Counted from the first letter of the stretch, positions 15,001 through 25,804 are shown. The stretch: DNA of 64,000 nucleotides from Rhopalosiphum padi (GCF_020882245.1 NC_083597.1:22980652-23044651); one strand, 5' to 3'. A program made the numbers and translations. Notes: generated by a model from the letters alone, not told the origin.

Positions 15001-15366
15001 AACTAAAAACTTGTTTATTGTACAGTACTTATCTTATAATCTTATTTTTTCACTATTTTCACTAGAAATAGTGTGCGGTTTTAACGTACTCTAATAATGT
15101 GCGGTAATCTGTTATAAAATGACCGATAAGCTGTGCTGTTTTTGTCTATCGACCTTTTTAGGGTCAAAATCAAAATTGTGTGGTTTTTGGCAAAAATTTT
15201 CATTTCACTGTGGGTGTATAATGTATATATAAACATTTAGAAAACTTGCCTTATTTTCAGATGTTGCTGCTGTCAAACAATGATGTGATCCGTCATATTT
15301 TCCTATTGTAACCAAATGTGGTATTATACTATGTCTTAACTGTAATGAAAACAAAGGTATAGCCAT
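1..15366 (-). CDS. BBS2: Bardet-Biedl syndrome 2 protein (BBSome subunit), 5' part, partial at left edge
   Basis: BBS2 is a core subunit of the BBSome coat that moves membrane proteins in cilia; in insects ciliated cells are mainly sensory neurons and sperm. Coding exons on the minus strand, in gene order: 15366-15250, 14319-14134, 4784-4596, 3096-2914, 2684-2462, 2372-2230, 2084-2037, 1954-1769, 617-459, 396-175, 101-1. All junctions keep phase and give about 585 residues. Seen motifs: KYDGSHHCLTAAT (exon 1), LNINQKITALLAG (exon 2), GGNCSIQAFD and WTVTGDNV (exon 3), YALDNGTVGVYDK (exon 4), ELITGWSNGK (exon 5), VFAEGIF (exon 8) and LWLSQNFIVP (exon 10), all in the order known for BBS2 (N-terminal beta-propeller, then coiled-coil and GAE-like part). 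The vertebrate protein is about 720 residues, so roughly the last 130 lie outside the window. Intron 1 uses a GC donor (AAG|GCAAGT) and intron 3 a weak donor (GAG|GTTATT). Intron 2 (9.3 kb) contains UMPS on the other strand. Start chosen because it is the first ATG before the conserved N-terminus. Confidence 0.95.
3141..3304. mobile_element. Short MITE in BBS2 intron 3
   Basis: The ends are inverted: ctatactttgtccagcgaga on the left and tctcgctggacagactatag on the right, about 17 of 20 matching. The element is 164 bp and visibly more GC-rich than the intron around it. A related end (tatactttgtccatcgagag) occurs in UMPS intron 1. No transposase is encoded; the superfamily is uncertain, possibly Tc1/mariner because TA flanks both ends. 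Confidence 0.6.
5155..5845 (+). pseudogene. Decayed hAT transposase fragment in BBS2 intron 2
   Basis: Two stretches of recognisable translation remain on the plus strand. The first (about 5155-5410) reads through RNVASYFKINIYFPEL. The second (about 5720-5842) ends in SIPMSSVSSERLFSSLRRLK followed by a run ending IGQERL, the C-terminal dimerisation block of hAT transposases (consensus P.SS..SER.FS.L...K). Stops interrupt both parts and a MITE separates them. It is a dead transposon remnant with no complete ORF. Confidence 0.7.
5429..5592. mobile_element. MITE inserted in the hAT remnant
   Basis: The ends caaggccgta and tacggccttg are perfect 10 bp inverted repeats about 164 bp apart. Inside each end lies a G- or C-rich tract (agggggccc on the left, ggaccccccac on the right). 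I saw no clear target duplication, so exact borders are approximate. Confidence 0.55.
5907..6041. mobile_element. Hairpin-like small MITE
   Basis: gggtgctgg on the left and acagcacct on the right are imperfect inverted ends. The next bases also pair loosely (a GGGGG tract against CCCCCTCTCC). It is about 135 bp and non-coding. No clear target duplication was seen. Confidence 0.4.
6130..6235. other. GC-rich patch in BBS2 intron 2, origin unknown
   Basis: About 100 bp starting at gtaacgcgcgcgggtgacg is far richer in G+C than the intron either side. It contains no gene I recognise and does not match either neighbouring gene. A fragment of a retrotransposon is likely but not shown. Confidence 0.35.
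7437..11990 (+). CDS. UMPS: Uridine 5'-monophosphate synthase (OPRT-OMPDC bifunctional enzyme)
   Basis: Catalyses the last two steps of de novo pyrimidine synthesis: orotate + PRPP to OMP (orotate phosphoribosyltransferase), then decarboxylation to UMP. Exons: 7437-7577, 8218-8487, 9143-9265, 9938-10040, 10863-11148, 11237-11454, 11695-11990; 1437 nt, 478 residues, matching the usual length (about 480). The N-terminal OPRT half has LKSGELSKYYLDLR, CGVPYTALPIATV and the PRPP-binding loop VIEDVITSGAS (about residues 121-131). The C-terminal OMPDC half has KTHID and the catalytic block EDRKMADIGNTVK, giving Asp307-Lys309-Asp312, then LTPGV, LGQQYQSP and GADIAVVGRGI. The Met in DRKMADIG is Phe in the human and yeast enzymes as I recall them. 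ATG context (gaaacATGg) is good. The whole gene lies inside BBS2 intron 2, antisense to it. Intron 1 carries a small MITE. Drosophila calls this gene rudimentary-like. Confidence 0.96.
7940..8095. mobile_element. Small MITE in UMPS intron 1
   Basis: The left end tatactttgtccatcgagag matches the end of the MITE in BBS2 intron 3. The right end ttttctcactggagagaata is a degraded inverted copy. It lies between UMPS exons 1 and 2 and is non-coding. Confidence 0.45.
12201..12206 (+). terminator. Candidate UMPS polyadenylation signal
   Basis: An AATAAA hexamer lies 211 bp after the UMPS stop codon, before the repeat that begins near 12,640. In such AT-rich DNA the hexamer is common, so this is only a candidate. 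Confidence 0.4.
12640..13868. mobile_element. Non-autonomous element with about 230 bp terminal inverted repeats
   Basis: The left arm (12640-12871) and right arm (13637-13868) are inverted copies along their whole length with only scattered differences. Both start with attctgaacggag and both contain cttcagcccctctttgaaaa and aaaatgtccagtagttttc. The 765 bp middle is AT-rich and non-coding. The element sits in BBS2 intron 2 downstream of UMPS. Partial relatives occur near 26,640-28,930 and 61,880-62,275. Confidence 0.8.
13987..14003. repeat. Poly-C run of 17
   Basis: An uninterrupted run of 17 C in otherwise AT-rich intron DNA, followed by a tgcgcctatg motif like the ends of the 21,230 MITE. 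It may be a decayed transposon end or contain a length error. Confidence 0.7.
14625..15195. mobile_element. Palindromic element in BBS2 intron 1
   Basis: The left side carries aaaaaccgcacac, aaaaccgcacaa and aaaaaccgcacag and then ccaaaaaggtcgataaacaa. The right side carries the inverted counterparts: tgtctatcgaccttttta, gtgtgcggttttaa and gtgtggtttttgg. The arms are about 130 bp with a 300 bp non-coding core. The repeated unit aaaaccgcaca occurs several times per arm. The outer borders were not fixed. Confidence 0.65.
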
Positions 15367-17049
15367 TTTACATTACAATAAAATGGTATAAACAAGTCTT
15401 AAATATGTATTATAAATATTAATTAAAATAATATGGAGTTATATTAGGTACGTCTTGTATTTTTGATTTGTATATAAAACTGGAAACCATAGTTACTATA
15501 ATGACTAACTACTACGAAATAGAGTCATACATAGGTATTACATTACTACATACCACGGTTAATATTGTGTGTAAACTGTAGATAATCGTGCTACATACCT
15601 AGCTATTGTAGGAAACTAGCCACTAGGTATTTATTCATTATTGTATAGGTACTTATCGCTTGGCTCTTACAGTATTACCTATAGCTAGTATAGCTATATC
15701 ATTATACTTCCATTTTATAATTAGTCTATATCATCACTAAGTAGGTATATTTAATGATATGTTTTTGGATAAAGCTAAAGTAGTAATTTATTTTACTTTT
15801 AGTATTACGGTAGTTTAAATAATTTTTTTTTCAAAAATCTTTGCATTTATTATATTATTAGTATTTAATTATTAAAATAATATATATTAAATATTTAAAC
15901 CATCTAATGCTGTTATTAAAATTTGAGTTTATAATACCTTTTTGTACAGTGGCGTATTCACAACTTATTTTTTGGAAGGGGTGAAAACTGAAAAGTTTAT
16001 TACATAATATTTACATTATATATTTATATGTACTAAATTTACTATTATGGTAAAATTATAAAATGAAATCAAGCTTTCTGTTCTTATTTGCTAAATCATC
16101 AAATCCTCTGGGGGAAACCCTCCCGCCATAAATATGTCACTTTTTTGTAATTAGTGTAGAATAGTGAATATGTTCATATTTTTAATAGATAGGTAATACC
16201 TTAAAATTAATCTACTTAGGTATTTTGAAAATTGTATTTTGTATAGCAAAATTCATAATAAAATATTTATACATAATAATTTTAAGAGGACAATAGTAAA
16301 AATTGCAGTTATGGTCGAATTTTATTTAGTAGGACGTAGGTATAACATAAATGGTAAAATCGTAAAATGGTGGAAATTGGTGTTTGTCAACATTGGGTCG
16401 TGAAATATTTTTGATGAGTCGCAACTGGTGGTGTTTATACATTAATTAATTAGGTAACTATATTGATAATAATATATAAAATAACCTAAAAGCAATTTTT
16501 TTTAGTAGGGTTACGTATCATATATTGTATCAACAAACTTATACCTTTTACAAAAAGGGTGGGAAACATTGGACTAGACTACTAGAGCATAGATGATAGA
16601 TATAATATACTCGTATGATACTCGTATGATATATCATATTTTATTTTATAGAACATTTTGTGATCTCATGTGGTCCAGTTTTCTATTTCAGTTGTTTTTC
16701 GCATACCAAATTTAATTATATTAAACTAGTCCACAAATTTATAAAAATAGCAAAATATGAAATAGGTATCATTTAAATGTATATTTGTATAAATTATTAT
16801 TATACATCATATTAATATATGAGTTGAATATGATACCCTAATTAATAGTAATTAATTATTATTATTAATAAATATGAATTTAAAAAAATTACGACTGAAC
16901 GCGTTAAAATGATGTAATAATATTCTCCAAACTTAACAATTACCTCTGTTCATTGTCTTGTTGATCTAAACACCGTATATTGAGTGGTTATGGGGAAGGG
17001 AAATCTGTTAACTTTCAGCATTGAATAAAATGTATCCGTAAAATAATAG
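15367..17049. other. Intergenic / BBS2 upstream region
   Basis: AT-rich DNA upstream of BBS2 with no coding exon recognised. A cagtggcgtattc motif at about 15,954 and a gggaaaccctcccgcc stretch near 16,111 look like worn transposon ends. A short tandem of actcgtatgat lies near 16,610. Confidence 0.5.
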
Positions 17050-18040
17050 TATAATTATTCTTAAATTATATGGGGTTTGCACAAATTGCACTAGCCGGCA
17101 TTCTCAAAGGCAGTGACATCGTCCCATTCTTATCCTTTTTCTACACCGCCGACATATCACTCATACTAGTATACTACTATTATACGTCTATACCAGTCAT
17201 TCTCACTTCAAATTCTAACCATATCATTAGTCATTACCAGTCAAAAAATACAAAATCATCTGAATATTCTCATATCTTGGTTCAACAAATGGGTAAGGGT
17301 AATCAAAGTCAATGATCATCACACATAACCTTACTTTGGCCACATGACTACCTGCCGATTACGTTGAACGACTCCATCATACCTCATTGCTTTCAAATAA
17401 AATACCTCGATTTCATATTACTATATTAGACAGAAAACTATCTTAGGGTCCTCACCTCAAAGATAAACGTAAGAAGCTAAATACCTATACATTAATAGAC
17501 TCCACTTACTAAAACCACTACTTAGATCTAACATCAACATTCAACATCCAAAACAAACTTTTTATAGGTATATATTATACAAGTCTCCTTCACTCAATCT
17601 AAACCTATGACATCATACTATGAGGCATATTCAAAAACTCAAACATTAAACAATTCAAGCGTTCTAGTCCATTTTTCTACGTATCGTATCATAGCAAAAT
17701 CCCCTTGGTGTGTTACAAACAAACTCATCCACGGCGAAACGCTACCACACAAAACTTCAAGGAAACACCAACTGCCTGAAACCACAATTAACGTCGAAAA
17801 CACTTCCGGACAACCCGGACACATAACTCAAAAAAACTGGTGCAGAAACCTACTTAGCATGTAAGACAAAATATAAATAACCTCATGTATATGTTAACAC
17901 CTACAAAAATGTAAAATAACATAAACCCAATATACTCAATGTTAAAGCCTTAAAATTTAAAGGTGTCTCTATAGTTCTCTTCATGTTATTCACACCTCAT
18001 ATAAACAGATTGTAAATATTCAATAAACAGTTTCTTTTGT
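17050..18040 (+). pseudogene. Decayed Jockey-type LINE fragment A (3' half)
   Basis: Non-LTR retrotransposon reverse transcriptase remains in several frames. About 17,080-17,150 gives ALAGILKGSDIVPFL then FYTADI, resembling the RT block AGVPQGS..APFLY..YTADIP of Jockey elements. About 17,320-17,420 gives LPITLNDSIIPHCFQIKYL. About 17,680-17,750 gives YRIIAKSPWCVTNKLIH, like the conserved RIITDAPWYV.N..IH tail. Stops and frameshifts are frequent, so it is dead. It ends before an AATAAA near 18,020. Confidence 0.7.
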
Positions 18041-18219
18041 ATTTATATATAATGGTATGGAGCATATATAGTGTTGACTTTAGTGTGCAGTAAATTGTAT
18101 ACTTATTACTTACATTTTTCTATAATGCTATAATGATTAAAATAAATGTGAAATGGGGACGGCTTATTGATCTATTAACTATCATGTTGATTAAAAATAT
18201 GTAATACTATTTACAACTC

Positions 18220-19520
18220 CCTCCTATAACAGACTCAGCCAGCTCCTTGGCCAGCTCCGATATCGAAAAAGCCAATCTGTTCGGTAAACACTTATCAAAA
18301 ATTTTCACACCTCACGCCCATATAATACCAAACTCTGACCACTCTGAAACCATCGAACAATCTATCAACAGCCCTCTTCTTATGTCATTACCTGCTAAAA
18401 ATACCACACCAAACGAAATATTATTTTTAATTAAAAAATTAAAAGATGGGAAATCATCTGGCCACGACCTAATTACCAATAAAGTTCTGAAAAATCTTTC
18501 TCGCAAACCCATTCTACTAATTACTTTTATCTTCAACGCTATGCTAAGACTATCATATTTCCCGCTAATATGGAAATTGTCAACTGTAATACTTATACCA
18601 AAACCAAATAAACCAAAGACTAGTCACCTCCTACAGGCCGATAAGCTTACTGCCAACTCTAGTTAAACTGTTCGAAAAAATAATACTCAAAAGAATCAGA
18701 CCTATTATGCAAACTCATAAAATTATCCCAAACTCAATTTGGCTTTAGAGCAAAACATTTCACTGTCCACCAAATTCACAGGTTGACAGAAAAAATATCA
18801 TCTTCCTTCGAAACGAAGCAATTTTGTCCTGGTGTTTTCCTGGATGTATAGCGCAAGCTTTTGATCGTGTGTGACATGATGGCCTATTATACAAACTAAA
18901 ACTTTTTCTACCTGCATTATTTTATCTAATTATTCGCTCATATCTCGAAAACCGCTCTTGACCCCAACTGTTTACAAACACACTTAGATTCCATCGACAA
19001 CTGCAGGGCAACCAAGTGGCGAATAAAAATAAATCCAGACAAATCGGTTTATGTACCATTTACTTTTAAAAGAACTGAACCCCCATCTGTTCACTTTAAA
19101 GGTACTCAAACTCCATCATCTCCAAATGTCAAATATCTCGGAATTACCATTGATAAAATATTAACCTGGGGCCCACACCTTAAACAAAAAAGAAAAACCC
19201 TCAACAGCCGCCTTCACCTACTTCGTCCGATTTTAAAGTCAAAACTACCAGTGCACACCAAGCTTATTATGTATAAATCTCTCTTGCGTCCAATATGGGC
19301 ATATGCAAAGCAAATTTGGGGCTGTGCTAAGCCGTCCCAAATTCGCACGATACAAGCATTCCAGTCCATTACCCTCCGTATGATAACGTCTGCTCCTTGG
19401 TTTGTATCCAACTCTTCACTACACTCTGACCTAAAAATCCAGTCAGTTGACCAATTAGCCACCAAACATTACAGATCCTTCTATTCCAAACTACCTTCCC
19501 ATACTAACCCGTAAACAATA
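18220..19520 (+). pseudogene. Decayed Jockey-type LINE fragment B
   Basis: A second reverse transcriptase remnant in the same orientation. The open stretch 18,247-18,666 gives IKKLKDGKSSGHDLITNKVL and WKLSTVILIPKPNKP, standard RT N-terminal blocks. A frame change leads to RPISLLPTLVKLFEKIIL, then FGFRAKH and a damaged FDRVWHDG-like block near 18,850. The central part with the catalytic YADD box is missing: the reading jumps near 18,970 to KWRIKINPDKS and SPNVKYLGITIDKILTWGPH, ending with RMITSAPWFVSNSSLHSDL and a stop at 19,512. It is 5' truncated, internally deleted and inactive. Confidence 0.85.
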
Positions 19521-20702
19521 AAACATCGGAGTCTTCATATGTAATAAGTAAAAAAATATATACATTTTTATATCTATAGATTATTGATTTAAGTACTTAA
19601 ATAATATATTAGCCAACATTTTTTTACTAATTATTTAACTTTGTAGTAAGGGGATGTATGATAAATTGATTAATACCACTTACTACTTGGTACTTACCTG
19701 ATGTATTTGTATAAATATATTTTTTCAGAAAACTACATTTCCTATAAATCATATACTCATGTACATGACAATATGACATTGATTTAAATAATAAAATTAA
19801 ATAAATGAAATATGTTTGTATCAAAATAAGTAAGCTAGTTAGTAAATTAATTCATATTAATTTTACGCTATGTATCATAGACATGCAATTATTGTTAAAT
19901 ATTAACATATTTTTCAATTGAATAATTAATAATAATTTACTCGTATGCCTGCTTTAATCTTAATATAGGTAATGAATACAATTTAATTTAATTTAAATAT
20001 GCTTGCATAATAATATCAATATCTGATTTACATAATTATAAATTAACATTGTATTTGCATTAAGAGCAATTTTTTTAATAAGTACACTATTTTTTTTTAT
20101 CTAACTAACTGCCTTAAAAGAGGCGAATTTAAGCACTAAATATAGATTAATTTTTTTCGATCAAAATAACATGCTGTTTGATTTATTGATTTTAATTATA
20201 CCTTCTTTGTATATTGCCTATTGCTATTTATTTACTTGTAAAAAAAAATTTAGGAAAATATTGTAGAATCAATTTTATGTTTAAATGATTCGGGTTAGAA
20301 GAAATTTATCAGCATTCAATTGAAAAATATAAGAGCATAAATGCAATTTAGCAGTTTAGCTATCACGCGATTTTTAAAATGTTTTTCATTGAAACGTAAG
20401 TATAGGTATTTCAATGATGATGGTGCAAAAACGAATTTGCCTAAATCATTATTTTTGAGTTATATCCTTCCAAAGTTTGTGATGTATATACGCGTGCAGC
20501 GTCTATAATGATTTTTTCAATTTTCTTTACATATTTCAATGAATTATGAATGATAATTTGAAATCATAACACGATCGACTGCCTAGACTTATAACAACTG
20601 TGACTAGGGCTAGTGGTCGTATGGGGTGATTATTTCACTATGATCTATGGTATAGATTAGGATTACTTATTAGGTTACTAGCTCTAGTAACTTAGGTTAC
20701 TA

Positions 20703-20868
20703 ATTCTCCCCCGCCTAATACCCCGAAGGGGTCGCCCACCCCTCTCCACAGGTTGGCTATTTTATCCCCGGGGGATTTGGAGGCCGAGCCCCCTTCCAAC
20801 TCGAGGTCCGTAGGATCTAGTCTGGCAACCGGTGCCGATAGGCGAAGAAAGCCACTATACTTGACATT
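20703..20868. other. GC-rich foreign-looking segment
   Basis: About 165 bp beginning ctcccccgcctaatacccc, with clusters such as tatccccgggggatttgg and ggcaaccggtgccgata, between long AT-rich stretches. One plus-strand frame is open and proline/serine rich (NSPPPNTPKGSP, then SNSRSVGSSLATGADRRRK). It looks like a piece of a retrotransposon leader or ORF1, but I cannot name the family. Confidence 0.4.
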
Positions 20869-21229
20869 TAATTTTTAGCAGGTTTTTTATTTTGAAACCT
20901 AAGTAAAATCATTTGAACTTGAGAATACTGGATATACACATAATCACAGAATATTGAGAATTACGATAATTCCGATTTAATTTATATTTGTCTACTTGAT
21001 ATTTTAAGTAAGTATCGGCTTAATAAAAACGATAAAAATTAAATGTATTTTAATTTCATCATTTCTAAACTAATGGTTTATATAAATTTATATTATCAGT
21101 ATAAGTTTTAAAATGTTGATTTACATTTACCTAGTCTTCAGAATAAGAATCGCGTAGTAACTAAACTGTAATAATTGTTCCATTATATTATATTATCTGT
21201 TTAATTAGAAGACATGAAGTTGAAGTACA

Positions 21230-21679
21230 CATAGGCGTAAATTTGCCTTGTTAGAAGAGGGGGCTAAAATTATAAACATTTCAGCCCGCGGAGGGTTTCG
21301 CCTTTCGCCACACATACACCCTACATTTAAATTTTACAATTTTATTGTAACATTTAATATTTATTATATAAAATGTATATAAAAACTTCAAAATTATTTA
21401 TTAAACGGCGTAATATACATAACTTTTTATCGTTGTTGTTATAAAATATTAATATATAGGGTATAGCTCAATCATTTTAATTTTATTACAAATTTACTAT
21501 ACAAAATTCATACATGAAGCTTAAATTTTCACATAATACATACCTATCGGATATCCTAATTAGGAATTACGTTTTATATTTTATAATTTACTCTAATAAA
21601 TAACCTTGAATTTCTTGAAAAGTTTTTAAAAATGTAGGGGGGCTAACCCCCCCTAAATTCCCCTCAATTTACGCCTATG
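21230..21679. mobile_element. hAT-like MITE with 8 bp target duplication
   Basis: The ends cataggcgtaaattt and aatttacgcctatg are inverted. They are flanked by gaagtaca on the left and ggagtaca on the right, an 8 bp target duplication with one mismatch, typical of hAT insertions. Internal G- and C-rich tracts (agagggggct, taaccccccct) lie near each end. It is 450 bp and has no coding potential. Confidence 0.75.
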
Positions 21680-22326
21680 GGAGTACAATTTTTGAATATT
21701 TTATTTTCTGAAAATATTAAAGAATAGGGAACAGACTTTTAGACTTAAAAGTGATGGCAATTGGTAATAGTTTGTTTTAACTTTTTAAGAAAAACTATTG
21801 ATCAATTAAATCAAAATGGTGATGTCATGTTATATCACATCACCAATATTGGCAATGCTGATGTTGAATATTATTCAATATTGTAATGTGGGATACTGGG
21901 ATTTATAAAAAATTTCCTTTAGGATCTCGTGATATTATAGAACATACCTATCTATGATGGCACGGCCATATCTCAAGTAATAAAGTGATGTGATAAATTG
22001 ATAATAACATTTATAACTTTTATCGTGGTCTTTAGAAGACCGTGATTTTTATCATATTTTTTTAATCCTAGTCCATGATTATCAGATAACACAAAATAAC
22101 AGGTTCTCTGAGCAAACGTATAATCTTTATTCTATTTTGTGCTCTCTGTAGTTAAATCCATATTCCATAGTCTATAGTCTATGTAATGATCCTGTATTGA
22201 TAATCAAATATTGTTTAAGACTTTTAAAATACTTAATTTAATACACAAATTGTATTTAACTCATAGTCATATTTTTTTTTCATACAAATTTGTTAACTTG
22301 TGATAATTTTATTTATTCTTTCAATC

Positions 22327-24655
22327 ATGATTCATAGTTTATTTATTATAAATTCTGCTTGGTAAGTACTTTGCGTACCTAATGGTTTGTATTGTAAAAC
22401 AAAAATGTATACATACTTGCTACTATTGTAATGGTTTATTTTCTAGCGATGTTTTTATAGAAAAACACTGGAAAAGTATTATTTCGCGATCAGTTTGTGA
22501 TTACTTTTTTGATCAGCATCGAAAAGCTATCAATCCAGAAGACATTCCCCCAGTTATAGCTACACCACATCATTATTTGATTAGTATCTATCGATGTGGT
22601 CTGTATTTTGTAGCTGTTTGTATGACAGAAGGTTAGTTTCTCAGTTATACAATAATAATATTTTATTTTTATATCAATTAATTAGTTGCATTACTTGAAT
22701 TACAGTTCCACCATTATTTGTCATAGAATTCTTACATAGAGTAGTTGATACGTTTGAGGATTACTTTTCAGAATGTTCTGAAAATGTTGTTAAAGACAAT
22801 TATGTTGTTGTTTATGAAGTAAGTTTGTTTATATCATATTATAACACTATTAATTAATCAATTATTTATTTATTATCCTTAGCTTTTAGATGAAATGTTA
22901 GACAATGGCTTTCCATTAGCTACTGAGTCAAATATTCTAAAAGAGCTTATTAAACCTCCTAACATTCTTCGAACAATTGCCAATTCTGTCACTGGAAAAT
23001 CTAAGTAATGATTCCATCTCCAACTATGTTTTTTTATATTAATGTTATGTTAATATTTTAAAATTTAAGTGCCTTTATTTATTAATGTCATTCAGTGTAA
23101 GTGCAACATTACCCAGTGGTCAATTATCTAACGTTCCATGGAGAAGATCAGGTGTAAAATATACTAATAATGAAGCTTACTTTGATGTAATAGAAGAAGT
23201 AGATGCCATTATTGATAAAGGTGGTTCCACTGTATTTGCTGAAATTCAAGGATATGTAAGATATTTTCATTTTCAAATTTTTAAATACATATGAAAATAA
23301 TTGGTAAAACATTTTTTTTTTGCAATAAATATCTAGGATAGTTACTTATATAATATGTTTATTTATAAAAAAAAGAAAAGTTTAAAATAGATATACAACA
23401 AATTGTATTATCTACTTTCATAATAAAAATTCAATAATTTAATTAGAGTAATTGATATAAAACTGTATCACTTCATAAATTGATGGAATAAACTATATTT
23501 TTAAATCAATTTTATTGATACAATGTATTGAATTTATTATATATTTTTTTATTAAAACTTTAAATTGAATGACATTTGTATTAAAAATATGAAGTTGTTT
23601 AAAGAATCTTAAACGTACTTATACAAGAAATTATTTTATTTATAATAAAAATACATGTAATGTATAATTTAAACATTTAATATGCAAGCTCTTTGGTTTT
23701 TTTTTTTAAAGATTGATTGCAGCATAAAACTTACTGGAATGCCTGATCTTTCATTATCATTCATGAACCCTCGACTTTTTGATGATGTGAGCTTCCATCC
23801 TTGTGTCCGATTCAAAAGATGGGAGGTAAATCAAAGCAATTATACATTATAATTTATAATACTTGTATTCATGTCAGTAAAATAGAATGTTTGATATATA
23901 TTTATTTATATTTTTTTTTATAATAGTCTGAAAGAATTTTATCATTTATACCTCCGGATGGTAATTTCCGATTAATGTCATATCATATTGGTTCACAAGG
24001 AATAGTTGCTATTCCAATTTATATACGACATATGCTTGCGTTAAAGGAAACAACTACGGGTAGTGGTCGCCTTGATATAACTGTTGGGCCAAAACAAACA
24101 CTTGGAAGAACAGTCAGTATAAATATATTATAATAAAAATATACACATTTTCTTACATAATAAAAAATAAAATAATAATAAAAATTTCTAGATCGAAAAT
24201 GTTATCATAGAGGTACCTCTGCCTAAAAGTGTGTTAAACTGTACACTTATTCCTAACCAGGGTAAACATTCATTTGATCCTGTTTCTAAAGTTTTGACTT
24301 GGGAGGTTGGGCGAATAGAAACTGCTAAACTTCCAAATATAAAAGGAACTGTAAGGATTGTTACTAAAATTATTGAATATTATATTAATTTTAATTTTAA
24401 TTTTAGATTAGTCTGCCTGTAAGCACAGTTGTTACAGATTCAAACCCTGTTATTAATGTATGTATAAATTATACTTCATTTATTATAATCTATTTTAATT
24501 TACAAATGTTAAACTCATAGGTGAAATTTACTATCAATCAATTAGCATTATCTGGACTAAAGGTTAACCGTCTCGATATGTATGGTGAAAAATATAAACC
24601 ATTTAAAGGTGTAAAATATATTACAAAAGCTGGAAAATTTCAAGTGAGGATGTAA
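22327..24655 (+). CDS. AP3M1: AP-3 adaptor complex mu subunit
   Basis: The medium subunit of AP-3, which sorts cargo to lysosomes and lysosome-related organelles by binding tyrosine-based signals; the fly gene is carmine, an eye-pigment granule gene. Exons: 22327-22361, 22447-22631, 22706-22818, 22883-23004, 23096-23255, 23712-23825, 23927-24112, 24192-24350, 24407-24457, 24521-24655; 1260 nt, 419 residues (family about 418). The tiny first exon encodes MIHSLFIINSA and splices to CDVFIEKHWKS. The N-terminal longin-like part shows TPHHYLISIYRCGL and PPLFVIEFLHRV. The mu homology domain from about residue 165 shows WRRSGVKYTNNEAYFDV, GMPDLSLSFMNPR, CVRFKRWESERILSFIPPDG and the terminal KVNRLDMYGEKYKPFKGVKY. 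All donors are GT. The gene stands alone, with no close neighbour. Confidence 0.97.
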
Positions 24656-25072
24656 TATTTACATTAATCTAACAAATTATAATTAATATATATAAAATAA
24701 AAATTATTATATAAACATTTTTTATATTTAAAAATTAAATATTTACAAATAATATTATTTTGTCATTCATAATCTGTATAATATTAATATTATAAAATCC
24801 ACAATTTAATATTATTAAATCTTAGTTATATTATTGATATATTTTTACTTTAAACTGTTAAATATTATGAATATTGATTTTTTTGTTATTTATATCTAAT
24901 TAGTAAATAGAAAACTATCAAAAATCCACAGTAATATTAAGAAAAAATGTAATCTGTATCATTAATTTATTTTGTTTAATAAATTATTTTTAAAAAATAT
25001 ATAATTTTTCCTTATTTAAGCAAATGTAAATTTAAATTATATAATTTCATTTAATTAAGCCATAGTGATTAT

Positions 25073-25804
25073 TAGGACTCAGATTTATATGTATATAAAT
25101 ATTTTCACTGTGACTTGATAAATTAATTTAGGTGAGTGATAAATTCGTTTCAATGGATTTCCAATGAAATTAACTATATTTTATTTTACATATTTTTACA
25201 TATTTCTCAATAATTTCATTTTTTCCTACATATTTCGATAATTTGTTCATTTACGATTTTTTAATAATTATTAATTATATGCGACTGTATTTTTCAATAC
25301 AGACAATTTCCCATGTTTCCAAAAGTACAAAATAGTATAACAAAATAATACCAATTATTGAACTTAATCTACGGTAGATATAACTTACTCCTTCAGACAT
25401 AGTCAAAATGCAATACTGTCCAATAACATATTAACATCAGTGGAAGCCGAAAGATCATTTAGTCGGTATAAGATAATTTGACGACCAAATCGAAGATCTT
25501 TTGAATTTCAAAATTTCAAAATGGCTGTTATCATAAATTGTAATCAAGATAATTAAAATTTTTATTTTTTTTTACCTTTTTTTATTTATATTTTATAATT
25601 TGTAACACCTTTATTTTAATAATTTTACTATTTAAAATATAATTTATTTCATTAGAAACTCATATGGATATATTATATAATTAAATATTAATAAATAAAT
25701 CATATTAGAAAAATACATATTTTGAGTTTTTTAGCACATATTTATGTACATATTTTGCTAACATAATATTTTGGTTTCATAAATACATATAAATCCGAGT
25801 CCTA
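25073..25804 (+). mobile_element. hAT element with transposase C-terminal remnant and perfect 8 bp TSD
   Basis: The ends taggactcagatttatatg and its inverted partner catataaatccgagtccta differ at one position. Both sides are flanked by the same 8 bp, gtgattat (25065-25072 and 25805-25812), as for hAT insertions. Inside, at about 25,425-25,485, the plus strand encodes ILTSVEAERSFSRYK, the hAT dimerisation motif, soon ended by a stop. It is an internally deleted, inactive derivative of an autonomous element. Confidence 0.85.
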
